Positions 22,137-30,591 of a DNA stretch of 43,312 nucleotides are shown here, in pieces. The notes beneath the pieces are model-generated. The model ran no database searches and was not told the origin of the DNA. It saw only the letters and a program-made list of their open reading frames with translations. The position numbers were made by a program, and so were the translations under genes. The stretch covers positions 1 through 43,312 of the forward strand of contig CANSWM010000007.1 in the NCBI GenBank assembly GCA_947650745.1, given 5' to 3'. Numbering within the stretch: position 1 is the stretch's first letter; each line of letters starts with the position of its first letter. Source of the DNA: an uncultured Clostridium sp. (lineage in GTDB: Bacteria; Bacillota; Clostridia; TANB77; CAG-508).

Positions 22137-22326
22137 TTAAGCGCCTCCTAAAAATTCTACTCCTTTTTCTGTTTTTACTGATATGTAGCTCTTCCTTATT
22201 CCTCGTCTAAACTCTCTTTCAGTGTATTCGTTGTTAAATATTTCGCTTCTTGAGCCAGTAAATCCAACAGGTTTCTTTATTTTAATTCCGAGCTTGAATT
22301 TCCCAGTTTTTTAGTTTTTGTTTCAT
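22137..22326 (-). CDS. Small phage protein, visible only after a +1 shift at CGG (22288-22290)
   Basis: MKQKLKNWEIQA-C-GGA-IKIKKPVGFTGSRSEIFNNEYTEREFRRGIRKSYISVKTEKGVEFLGGA*. Length 190 = 3n+1. Confidence 0.75.
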
Positions 22327-22333
22327 TTGTTCT

Positions 22334-22540
22334 TCACTCCCTCTTCATTATATTTTTATATATTACTCTCTCTACAAAAGCTAATGCTTCATATTGTGTT
22401 ATAAATCTACCATCATGTCTATGTCTTACGCTGCTTCTTATTAATTTAATATTTTGATTATAGCTGCGCTTATATATTTCAGCTAATTTGTTTTTATTAA
22501 TTCCTTGTTTCCACAACTTAATTATCTCTTCTTCTTTCAT
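22334..22540 (-). CDS. Hypothetical phage protein
   Basis: 68 aa ORF. Confidence 0.55.
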   Translation of the reverse strand: MKEEEIIKLWKQGINKNKLAEIYKRSYNQNIKLIRSSVRHRHDGRFITQYEALAFVERVIYKNIMKRE

Positions 22541-22600
22541 ACTAGGTAGTATTAGCTCTTAAGTAATGTTTAATGCTGTCTATTTCTTTATTTTGCATTG

Positions 22601-23152
22601 TTACACCTCTTTACTTAATTTTATAGATACAACGGGGCGAAGCGCATTCGTGTAGATATACGTGTCACCGTCCGAGGGGAAAGTGCTGTAACAGTCCACG
22701 TCGCCCGAGTACACATTCTGCAAGCCGAAGTAGCAGTAGCTAGAGCCCAAAAGGACACAGCGGGAAGACAGCCAATATTTAAAGTCTTCCTTTTCTCCAA
22801 ACAATATATTTTTCTTTATTTCTTTTTCCCAAAATTTTGATTTGATTATATCTTCTTCTTTTAAGTTTCTCGCAATATTAACTCCGCTTATTTCTTTACA
22901 AAGTCTGTCTACTTCTTTACACAAACCATTTATTTTTTCTATGTAATCCCTATTATCTTTTTTACTAGATAGCTTTAATGTTTGCTCTATCGGTTTGTCA
23001 GATATTAGTAAAACTTCTTCTTTATCTATATCAAAAACAACCCAATTAATATTTTCTTTTTTAAAATATTGGTTTTTAAAGCCGTTATTTTCTTCTTTAC
23101 TTAATATTTCTTTTTGATTATCGTTTAAATTATAATAATCTCCTATTTCCAT
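22601..23152 (-). CDS. Phage protein with DUF6273/lectin-like C-terminal domain
   Basis: ...FKYWLSSRCVLLGSSYCYFGLQNVYSGDVDCYSTFPSDGDTYIYTNALRPVVSIKLSKEV; pattern YWLxSRcV...LRPVVS. Confidence 0.65.
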   Translation of the reverse strand: MEIGDYYNLNDNQKEILSKEENNGFKNQYFKKENINWVVFDIDKEEVLLISDKPIEQTLKLSSKKDNRDYIEKINGLCKEVDRLCKEISGVNIARNLKEEDIIKSKFWEKEIKKNILFGEKEDFKYWLSSRCVLLGSSYCYFGLQNVYSGDVDCYSTFPSDGDTYIYTNALRPVVSIKLSKEV

Positions 23153-23153
23153 A

Positions 23154-23312
23154 TTATCTCTCCTTCTTTATTTTATTAAAGCATAATAACTTCATAAGAT
23201 GCGTTGTAAAATAAGCTCCATCAGGCCTATAACAAAATCCAGAATCTCCAATTTTAATATAATAAATACACTTTTTGCAATGCATTTTTCTTATCTTTTC
23301 TATAGCACTCAT
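23154..23312 (-). CDS. Small Cys-rich phage protein
   Basis: MSAIEKIRKMHCKKCIYYIKIGDSGFCYRPDGAYFTTHLMKLLCFNKIKKER, likely internal start of ORF 23154..23366. Confidence 0.5.
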   Translation of the reverse strand: MSAIEKIRKMHCKKCIYYIKIGDSGFCYRPDGAYFTTHLMKLLCFNKIKKER

Positions 23313-23325
23313 ACCTTTTTCGCTC

Positions 23326-25318
23326 CTATTCTTTTTTATAATAATTATTTGTAAAACCATCAGCATTTAGTGGTAATCCTTCTGCCCAATTTGGTACTTG
23401 ACACATTATCTTAATCATATCTTGCAGTATTATTTCACAGCTATTTGGTCCCATGTCTGGAACTTCAGCAATTATTTCGTCGTGTATATGAAATAAAGCT
23501 CTATATCCGGCATTTGTTAAATTTAGTAAAGCCTCTGATAAGCAGTCTCTCGCAATTGCCTGTACTAAATTTTCAGTTAGTTTTCCTCCATAGGTTGGTA
23601 TCTTTTCCCACTTTTTTGTTGTCTGATTTTGTCCCATATAACTTAATGCTTTACTTCCAAAATTATTTGTTATTATTTGTGGGCTTATATAAAACAATTG
23701 TCTTTTGCTAGGCAGAGTTATCACCAAATTTCCATTTTCAAAACTAAAGTAAATATTCTTTTGCATTACTTGTATTTGTCCGGTTAAGATACAATTAATC
23801 GCACAATTTTCTACGGTATGCCACAAATCAACTATTCTTTTATTTGCATTTCTCCATCTTTTTACTATTTCAGGTAATTCATTTTCTATTAGCCCTTTGT
23901 CTAAAGCTCCCATCTGTACTAAAGCTCCTGCACCTCCTTGATATCCGGAGTGCTAATTCTGCAACTTTACCTTTTTGTCTTAATTCGTATTCTGGATTCC
24001 CTTTTTGTATCTTCTCAATTGGAACGCCGAAACATTTGTGATGCCGATGCTTCATATATTTTGCCATGAGTCTTAAATACTTCTATTCTCCATTGCTCCC
24101 CTGCAAGCCAACTGATTACTCTAGCTTCTATCGCAGAGAAATCTGCAACTGCAAATATGTGCCCGTTCTGAAGGTATAAAAGCCGTTCTAATTAACTCAG
24201 AAAGAGTTTTAGGAACATTTCCGATAAATTATCTGTATAGCTTCTATATTTTTGTTTTTGACTAAATCTCGAGCTAAATCAAGCATTTTTAAGTGGTTCT
24301 GCGGTAAGTTTTGAACTTGTACTAATCTGCCAGCCCATCTACCAGTTCTGTTAGCCCCATAGAACTGCAGCAGCCCTCTTACTCTATTGTCCTCTCCGCA
24401 TAGCTGCTTGCATTGCATCATATTTCTTTGTACTTGTTTTTGATAATTCTTGTCGTATTTCAAGCATTCTCTTTACCTTTTCAGAATTAGTATTTTCAAT
24501 AAGTTCAGGTACATCTTTTTTGTTAAGACTTGTGACCTCATTACCTATCTCTCCTTCTAACCATTCTTTTAATTGTGCAATAGAATTTGGATTTTCCAGT
24601 CCAGATATCTTTTGAGCTTCAACCATTAAATCTTCTGTTCTTTTTGCTCCAATTTTCAAAGCCCCTTCTACAAGTTCTTTATCAATTTTCACGCCATAGG
24701 CATTCATCAACACATCTAATTGCCATAATTTTTGCTCTTGTTCTGAGAATTTTACCTTATCTAATATTTTCTTTATTTCTTTTTCAGTTACAACGTCTTG
24801 GGTATTATATTCTTTAAATAGATTCCATTTATCCATATCATGCTTTGGCAAATTTCTAACTCTTCCTCCGTTTGTTTTTGTAGGTTTACATGGTACACAA
24901 AAATATCTAATAAGTGCTTTTCCTGAAGCTAATTTTTTCTTATCTTCAGATAAACCTAGCGCGTTCCCTATTGCTGAAAGTCCGTGCAGGATATCCGGCA
25001 ATATAGTCCATGAACCATCTCACAAGCCCATTGGAAAATAGGAGATTTCCAAAATTTATTTAAACAGTACCATTCAAATGCTGCATTATACGCAAATTTT
25101 GTAATGTTATTATCTGCAAGAGCATTTATAAGCTCTTGCGTCAACTTTTCGCCTTGTGCTAGGTCTATAACTCTTACTGGTTCACCATCAAAGCTATATG
25201 CAAATAAAAGTATTTCAAAATCGTCTGAATCTGCATATTTATATAACCCAGCTTTCCCAATATCCACACTACTGTATGTCTCAATATCAATATGCATTTC
25301 TTTTCTTAAGTGTCCCAC
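23326..25318 (-). CDS. Family A DNA polymerase (phage PolA-like) reconstructed across seven CGG +1 sites
   Basis: MHIDIETYSSVDIGKAGLYKYADSDDFEILLFAYSFDG...MVHGLYC-C-GGA-YPA-C-GGA-LSAIGNALGLSEDKKKLASGKALIRYFCVPCKPTKTNGGR...[40 protein letters not shown]...IQIIY-C-GGA-NVPKTLSELIRTAFIPSE-C-GGG-HIFAVADFSAIEARVISWLAGEQWRIEVFKTHGKIYEASASQMF-C-GGC-VPIEKIQKGNPEYELRQKGKVAELAL-C-GGA-YQGGAGALVQMGALDKGL... Sites 24995-97, 24982-84, 24396-98, 24221-23, 24163-65, 24027-29, 23945-47. Length 1993 = 3n+1 (7 mod 3 = 1). Confidence 0.95.
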
Positions 25319-25841
25319 TGATATGAATCCCCCTTCTTAATATGATATAATTGACTTTTAGAAATTTTATATTTTGAAGCAATTCTTGCTATGCTTTCAC
25401 CATTTTTCAATAACTTTTTTATTTTTCTCGACTCATCTAAACTTAATTTACGCCAATTTTTTCCGTTGATAATAGACATCTAATATGTTTTCAGTTCTTG
25501 TACCGTATACAAGGTTTTTTAGCCTATTATCTGTTGGTATACCATTTATATGCCTTACTTCTTTTCCTTTTGGTGGTAATCCTACAAATGCTAACATTAC
25601 GAGTCGATGAACTGACCTTTCAACTACTTTCTTCTCATTTTCTAGCCCTCTTATCCAAACCCCTACATGTCCATTTTTATCACACTTAGACGGATTTAAA
25701 ATTTTACCTTTGAAGAATCTCAAATAAGTTTTTCCAGCTCTTGGTATCTCAATATATCTGTCTAAGCTCCTAATTCTTCCAAGTGTACTAGCTTGATATT
25801 GTCCTTCATAGCCGTGGTATGTCTTTCCATATTTCTTCCAT
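25306..25841 (-). CDS. NUMOD4/HNH homing endonuclease with C-terminal HTH; two CGG +1 sites (25812-14, 25463-65)
   Basis: MEEIWKDIP-C-GGC-YEGQYQASTLGRIRSLDRYIEIPRAGKTYLRFFKGKILNPSKCDKNGHVGVWIRG...HRLVMLAFVGLPPKGKEVRHINGIPTDNRLKNLVYGTRTENILDVYYQ-C-GGA-KNWRKLSLDESRKIKKLLKNGESIARIASKYKISKSQLYHIKKGDSYQWDT*. Length 536 = 3n+2. Confidence 0.9.
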
Positions 25842-26029
25842 TAGTTAGCACCTTCTTTCCATTCTTTTTTCCAAACGATAATACTTTCTTTATTTTCTTC
25901 TAAGCATTCCTTTATAATTTCCTCCGCTCTATCAATATCTTTCATATTTATGCATACGCCATATTGTTTACTTGGTAAATTTACATAAAATCCTGTTGCT
26001 TGATACAAGGATATAAAATTTTTTTCCAT
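25841..26029 (-). CDS. Hypothetical phage protein
   Basis: 62 aa ORF. Confidence 0.5.
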   Translation of the reverse strand: MEKNFISLYQATGFYVNLPSKQYGVCINMKDIDRAEEIIKECLEENKESIIVWKKEWKEGAN

Positions 26030-26174
26030 AATAAAAATACCTACCTTTCAAATATCTTTTTTCGAATACTTGAAAAGTAGGTATATTTATGTTAAAATAT
26101 ACTTAGATTTACTTTTACAAGTAATTCGTTGGTGATATAGTGTTTAGTTTACCAGACAGGACACTATATCCTTT

Positions 26175-26348
26175 TTATTTTAAATCTTGTTTTAGTTTCT
26201 TTACACCTCTCCTAATCCCCTCAACTCTTGATACATTTTCTTGTTTACAATATCTGTCTAGTGTAATATTTGCTTCTTCATCAAGCCTAACTGTTATCTT
26301 TTCAGTTTTAGGATTATCAGTAGGTCTACCTATTTTTTTTTCGGTCAT
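26175..26348 (-). CDS. Ribbon-helix-helix-like regulator
   Basis: MTEKKIGRPTDNPKTEKITVRLDEEANITLDRYCKQENVSRVEGIRRGVKKLKQDLK. Confidence 0.65.
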   Translation of the reverse strand: MTEKKIGRPTDNPKTEKITVRLDEEANITLDRYCKQENVSRVEGIRRGVKKLKQDLK

Positions 26349-26472
26349 TTTATCACCCCCCACTTTTGACCTCAAAAGTATTATAATATTTTTGAGGTCA
26401 AAAATCAATAGGTAAATTAAAAAATTTTTAAATCCTGATAAACTTAGATATTTTTATTAAATTTTTAAAGTG

Positions 26473-27201
26473 CTAATTCACCCCATAAATATTGTTAACG
26501 TTGGGTTGAGGAGGTATGATAGTTTGTCCAGTAACAGGATTTATATTTCCCTGATATTGTGGCTGTACAGGTATTTGATATTGTGGCTGTACAGGTATTT
26601 GATATTGAGGTTGCATCTGCTGTTGTACAACAGGTTGAGGACTTATAGGTGCTTGATATTGTTGTTGTGGAATAGCGTTTGAACTTAATGTTCCAAAATC
26701 TTCGGCAGCAGTTGTTCTTCCATCTAGTGGCTGACCATCTTCTAATTTTTGAACATTGCCTAAACTACATCCTATTCCTTTATGTCCATTTTTGTTGTAT
26801 GCATAAAAGCTTAAACTTGCCCTGCCATAGCAACCACTGTAGAATTCATTCTTGTTAATAATAGGATTACAATTTGCATCAACAACTTCAGGAGCATTTC
26901 CAGATTTTGCATTTATTACCCAATGTCCTTTGCATTCTACCCCATAAGGTTCCCCACTTGGTTTTAGCCCATCTCCGTCATAAATTGGCATTGCTAAATT
27001 TGCAGGCATAACTCCACCAAATACTGTTGGCACAGCTTCTTTTGCCTCATTATCAATTTCTTTCTTTATTCTGTTATATGTATCAAAATCTGACTTCGGT
27101 ATTAATATAGCTACTGAATACTTTAATACTCCCCCTAAGTCTTTTGGTTCAAATACATTTGCATAGCTAAATCTTATCTTGTTTGTTACAACTTTATCCA
27201 T
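26473..27201 (-). CDS. DUF2815 family phage ssDNA-binding-like protein
   Basis: MDKVVTNKIRFSYANVFEPKDLGGVLKYSVAILIPKSDFDTYNRIKKEIDNEAKE...; QPQYQIPV repeats in the tail. No in-frame CGG. Confidence 0.8.
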   Translation of the reverse strand: MDKVVTNKIRFSYANVFEPKDLGGVLKYSVAILIPKSDFDTYNRIKKEIDNEAKEAVPTVFGGVMPANLAMPIYDGDGLKPSGEPYGVECKGHWVINAKSGNAPEVVDANCNPIINKNEFYSGCYGRASLSFYAYNKNGHKGIGCSLGNVQKLEDGQPLDGRTTAAEDFGTLSSNAIPQQQYQAPISPQPVVQQQMQPQYQIPVQPQYQIPVQPQYQGNINPVTGQTIIPPQPNVNNIYGVN

Positions 27202-27203
27202 AA

Positions 27204-27605
27204 TTAATTTTCCTCTCTTTCATTAAAAATTTTCCAGTCTTCTGCTAGCATGTCTGCTTGGCTTGCTAACCAACCTAGTTGCACTCCAGAAGTTCCCACA
27301 AATGCTATTGCCTTATTTCCTATTGCTTCGTGTTCTGCATTTATTACTTCTGCTTTTACATTTTTATAACTTATATTTGTTGCTAATTCTATGTATTGTC
27401 TTTTTCCATTCCAACCTTCTCTTTGAAGTTTTTTACCTTCTTTTAAGTAGATTATTGCTTTTCCAAAATCAAAAATTGTTTCCTCATGTTCTTTTGTTAA
27501 TCTTTTATATCTATCACTAATTTTTATTAATGTATCATATTTATCTTGGTCTACTGCTACTATTGGTGTTACTATTGGTGTTACAAATGCTCTATCTAAC
27601 GCCAT
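27204..27605 (-). CDS. DUF2829-domain protein (family of the Thoeris inhibitor Tad2)
   Basis: ...FDFGKAIIYLKEGKKLQREGWNGKRQYIELAT...VQLGWLASQADMLAEDWKIFNE; DUF2829 pattern GWNGK...W.ASQADMLAEDW. Confidence 0.75.
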   Translation of the reverse strand: MALDRAFVTPIVTPIVAVDQDKYDTLIKISDRYKRLTKEHEETIFDFGKAIIYLKEGKKLQREGWNGKRQYIELATNISYKNVKAEVINAEHEAIGNKAIAFVGTSGVQLGWLASQADMLAEDWKIFNEREEN

Positions 27606-27807
27606 GGCTTTTACCTCCTATAACTTTATTTTCTAGGTAATCTAATATCTGTTTCATTTCTTTTGGTGTTACTTTTCGAATTTCTATTTTGCTTTCTTCT
27701 TTTTCTGCATGTTTTGGCTCTTCTATTTCTATACAGTTTCCTGTTATCATTCCTGCTACGAACGCTAATCCTATTTTTTCTAATTCATTCATTTTAGTAA
27801 AATCCAT
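27592..27807 (-). CDS. Small phage protein, separate from DUF2800 once the CGG shift is applied
   Basis: MDFTKMNELEKIGLAFVAGMITGNCIEIEEPKHAEKEES...; GAGG 7 nt upstream of ATG, TAATG overlap with the upstream stop. Confidence 0.65.
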   Translation of the reverse strand: MDFTKMNELEKIGLAFVAGMITGNCIEIEEPKHAEKEESKIEIRKVTPKEMKQILDYLENKVIGGKSHGVR

Positions 27808-28974
27808 TAATTTACCTCTTTTCCGAAAGTCCTCTATTGCTGAACTCTCTTTATAATCTTTCCTTTTATCATTTAATTTTGCCAGTGTAGGAGCGCCTTT
27901 AGGCTTTTTAATATGGTCTCCAATTAACTCAGTTAATTTCTTTTTGCCTACTACTTTTTCTAATTCTGATAATGACAAAGGTTTTTTCTCATATAGTATT
28001 GCTTCTTCTATACCATTTGCTTCTAATATTTCAAAAGCATTGTCTACATCTTCTATTTTTCTGTTACTTTTACCCTCGACTGCTTTCCAACCTTCTACAA
28101 TATTTCCTTGTAATATTTGTTTTAATGCTTCTTCTTTTAAATCTTTAACCCACTCGGGTATGCCTTCAACCTCTAATAGCACTTTTCCTAGGGCTTCATT
28201 TGACAAAAGAGCTACACTTTTTGCTTGCTCATATTTTTTTATATTTTCAGTAGTTCTGAATTCACATCTTCCTTTTGCTCTGCAGAACCTACAATGCTCT
28301 CCTTGTGCGAACTCTCCATCTCCACCACGCCATGCTTGTTCTGCTTTTGGTTTTACTACTTCAATTCCCCATTTTGTAAGTTCTTCCACAGTTATTTTAG
28401 ATTCTGAAATATTGTCTAACCTAGGCTGTACTATTGACATTTTTATTTTTCTAATATCAAAAATATATTTAAATTGTTCAAAGGCTCCTAGAGCATATAA
28501 CATCATTTGACTGTTATTTTCAGCTGATACAGCGACGCCTTTACCATATTTAAAGTCTATTATATTTAATGTATCTTTTGAAATCATTAAGCAGTCTGCT
28601 GTTCCAAAACCTTCAGGTACATACTCACTGTAATCTAATGTATGCTCAACAGTAACGAATGGAACAACCTGTTTTTGCAATGCTAACTCTTTTATATATT
28701 CTAGATAAGTATCTGTGTATGTTAGCATTTCTGAATTGTAATATTTTCTTTTTTCAAATTTTTTAAGTTGAGAATTGTAACTTCTTTTTGCCATGTGTTC
28801 AAAAAAATAGTTTCTTACTTTGAATTCTGCAATTTCATGTGCTAATGTTCCTTCTTCCATGTAATCGCTTGTTTTTTCTTCAAATTGTTCTTCAAGTCGT
28901 GCAGAAGATGGGCACACTAGCCACTTATTGCTACCACTAGCCGAAAGCACCGCATGCTTTTTCTCTTCGCTCAT
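27807..28974 (-). CDS. DUF2800 (PD-(D/E)XK exonuclease-like) phage protein ending after a CGG +1 shift (27823-27825)
   Basis: MSEEKKHAVLSASGSNKWLVCPSSARLEEQFEEKTSDYMEEGTLAHEIAEFKVRNYFF...; end ...SSAIEDF-C-GGA-KEVN*. Confidence 0.85.
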
Positions 28975-29342
28975 ACTTGAATACCTGCTTCTCTTAACAT
29001 TACTGCAATTTGATTATAGTTTGCAGGATTTATTTGCATTAAGCATTGTGCATTAAAAGTAGCAAATATTTTATCAATAATGTCTTTTCTTCCTGCTGCT
29101 ATCGCATTTGACATACTAACTGCTATCTGTTCTTGCGTAAAGCTTTCTTGAGCAGTTGGTATTACGGTTGGTGTTACAGCTACTTCTGTTTGTTGTACTG
29201 GCATTTGTCCCACTGTTGGTATGTTAGGCATTGGTGCCATATCAGCAGTAGTATTTTGCGCCTTTGTGTCTACTCTTGTTTGTGCTTCTAGCACTTCTCT
29301 TATAGTATGTATATCTTCAAAAAATCTTTCTAATTTATCCAT
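28971..29342 (-). CDS. Hypothetical phage protein
   Basis: 123 aa ORF. Confidence 0.6.
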   Translation of the reverse strand: MDKLERFFEDIHTIREVLEAQTRVDTKAQNTTADMAPMPNIPTVGQMPVQQTEVAVTPTVIPTAQESFTQEQIAVSMSNAIAAGRKDIIDKIFATFNAQCLMQINPANYNQIAVMLREAGIQV

Positions 29343-29345
29343 AGT

Positions 29346-29609
29346 TTATTTTTCCTCCTTGATTATTATCTTTATTCCTGTTCTGTCCTGCCCTTCAACG
29401 TCTACATCCGTAAAAGCGGGAATGCATACTAGGTTCATTCCTTCTGGTGCTACGAATCCTCTTGCTATTACAACCGCTTTAATCGCTTGATTTAGTGCTC
29501 CTGCTCCAATTGCTTGTAATTCTACTTTTTTATTTTCTCTCATTCCTCCTGCTATTGCTCCTGCTACTGAATTTGGATTTGATTTACTTGATATTTTTAG
29601 AATTCCCAT
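29346..29609 (-). CDS. SpoVS-like (Alba-superfamily) protein
   Basis: MGILKISSKSNPNSVAGAIAGGMRENKKVELQAIGAGALNQAIKAVVIARGFVAPEGMNLVCIPAFTDVDVEGQDRTGIKIIIKEEK. Confidence 0.85.
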   Translation of the reverse strand: MGILKISSKSNPNSVAGAIAGGMRENKKVELQAIGAGALNQAIKAVVIARGFVAPEGMNLVCIPAFTDVDVEGQDRTGIKIIIKEEK

Positions 29610-29667
29610 TTTAATTTACCTCTTCTTTCTATTGATTTTTCAAAATCTTTTTGCTATAATTTAAGTA

Positions 29668-29961
29668 TTAACTAATTTTTTTAGGGCTGTTACAATTTCG
29701 TAATAGCTCTATTATTTTGCTTATTTTTACAAGACTGTCTTCATCGCTAAATACAATTTTTTCAATTGATGTTAATTCTTCCAGATATTTCTTATTTTTG
29801 TTTATAGTTATAAGACTGTAAGTATCAAATTCTTTTTGCAGTGATTTTAAGTTTGAATTGATGTTTAATCCTAGATTTTTTAAGTTATTTAGCTTTGACC
29901 CTATACGTGCCATAATCGCTATTATAATAAGCAATAAAATTATAATAATCCATTGAATCAT
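29668..29961 (-). CDS. Small membrane-anchored coiled-coil protein
   Basis: N-terminal TM (MIQWIIIILLLIIIAIMARIG). Confidence 0.55.
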   Translation of the reverse strand: MIQWIIIILLLIIIAIMARIGSKLNNLKNLGLNINSNLKSLQKEFDTYSLITINKNKKYLEELTSIEKIVFSDEDSLVKISKIIELLRNCNSPKKIS

Positions 29962-30215
29962 TCCTTTACTCCTCCTTTCATATTTATTTTTTATATTATA
30001 AATGCTAATATAAACATTGATATTAATATACTTTTACATATGATGTCTTCTAATATTGATTTAATCTGATTTTTCATTTGTTTTATTCTCCTTCTTCTGT
30101 ATTACTGTTTCAATTTCTACTTCTTCTTGTTCTTCAAATATTTCTATTAAAATTTTATAAGTTTTTTCAAAATTCACATATAATCACGCCCTCTCATATG
30201 TACTGTGTCGCATTT

Positions 30216-30443
30216 TTACTTTGTTGCATTTTGCAACTCATTGTATAAAAAAATTTCTCTAAATTCAAAGTCACTCACACCTAATATTTCCGAAAATATA
30301 TTTGCTTCTTGTATTGTCATTTTCTTTTTATTAGCTACCTTTTGTCCTAATGTGTACCCAGTCATTTTAGCTTTTGGGGCTAAACTTTGATAGGTATATC
30401 CTTTTTCAACCATTTTACTTTTAAACTTTCTTGTATTAATCAT
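30216..30443 (-). CDS. Cro-like HTH protein
   Basis: MINTRKFKSKMVEKGYTYQSLAPKAKMTGYTLGQKVANKKKMTIQEANIFSEILGVSDFEFREIFLYNELQNATK; divergent from the CI gene. Confidence 0.75.
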   Translation of the reverse strand: MINTRKFKSKMVEKGYTYQSLAPKAKMTGYTLGQKVANKKKMTIQEANIFSEILGVSDFEFREIFLYNELQNATK

Positions 30444-30465
30444 TTTATCACCTCCGTTGCATTTT

Positions 30466-30565
30466 GCAACTTTAATATATCCCATAATTTATAATTTGTC
30501 AATAGCATTTTGCAACTTTTTTAATATTTTTTATAAAATCTCTTGTAAAAGTTGCAAAATGTGAT
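30466..30565. promoter_or_regulatory. Operator cluster in the cI/cro intergenic region
   Basis: GTTGCATTTTGCAAC at 30466-30480, ATAGCATTTTGCAAC at 30502-30516, GTTGCAAAATGTGAT at 30551-30565; perfect copy also at 30223-30237. Confidence 0.7.
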
Positions 30566-30591
30566 ATAATGTAAATCGTAGGGAGTTAATT

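Noticed and set aside
23879-24067. Small ORFs such as 23879..24067, 24209..24463, 20140..20412 as separate genes
   Set aside because: They are internal fragments of Pol and primase created by unrecognised CGG shifts.
27592-28974. Single 460-aa DUF2800 protein as listed in the ORF track
   Set aside because: Depends on reading CGG as Arg; the shift yields a normal stop and a well-placed start for a second gene.
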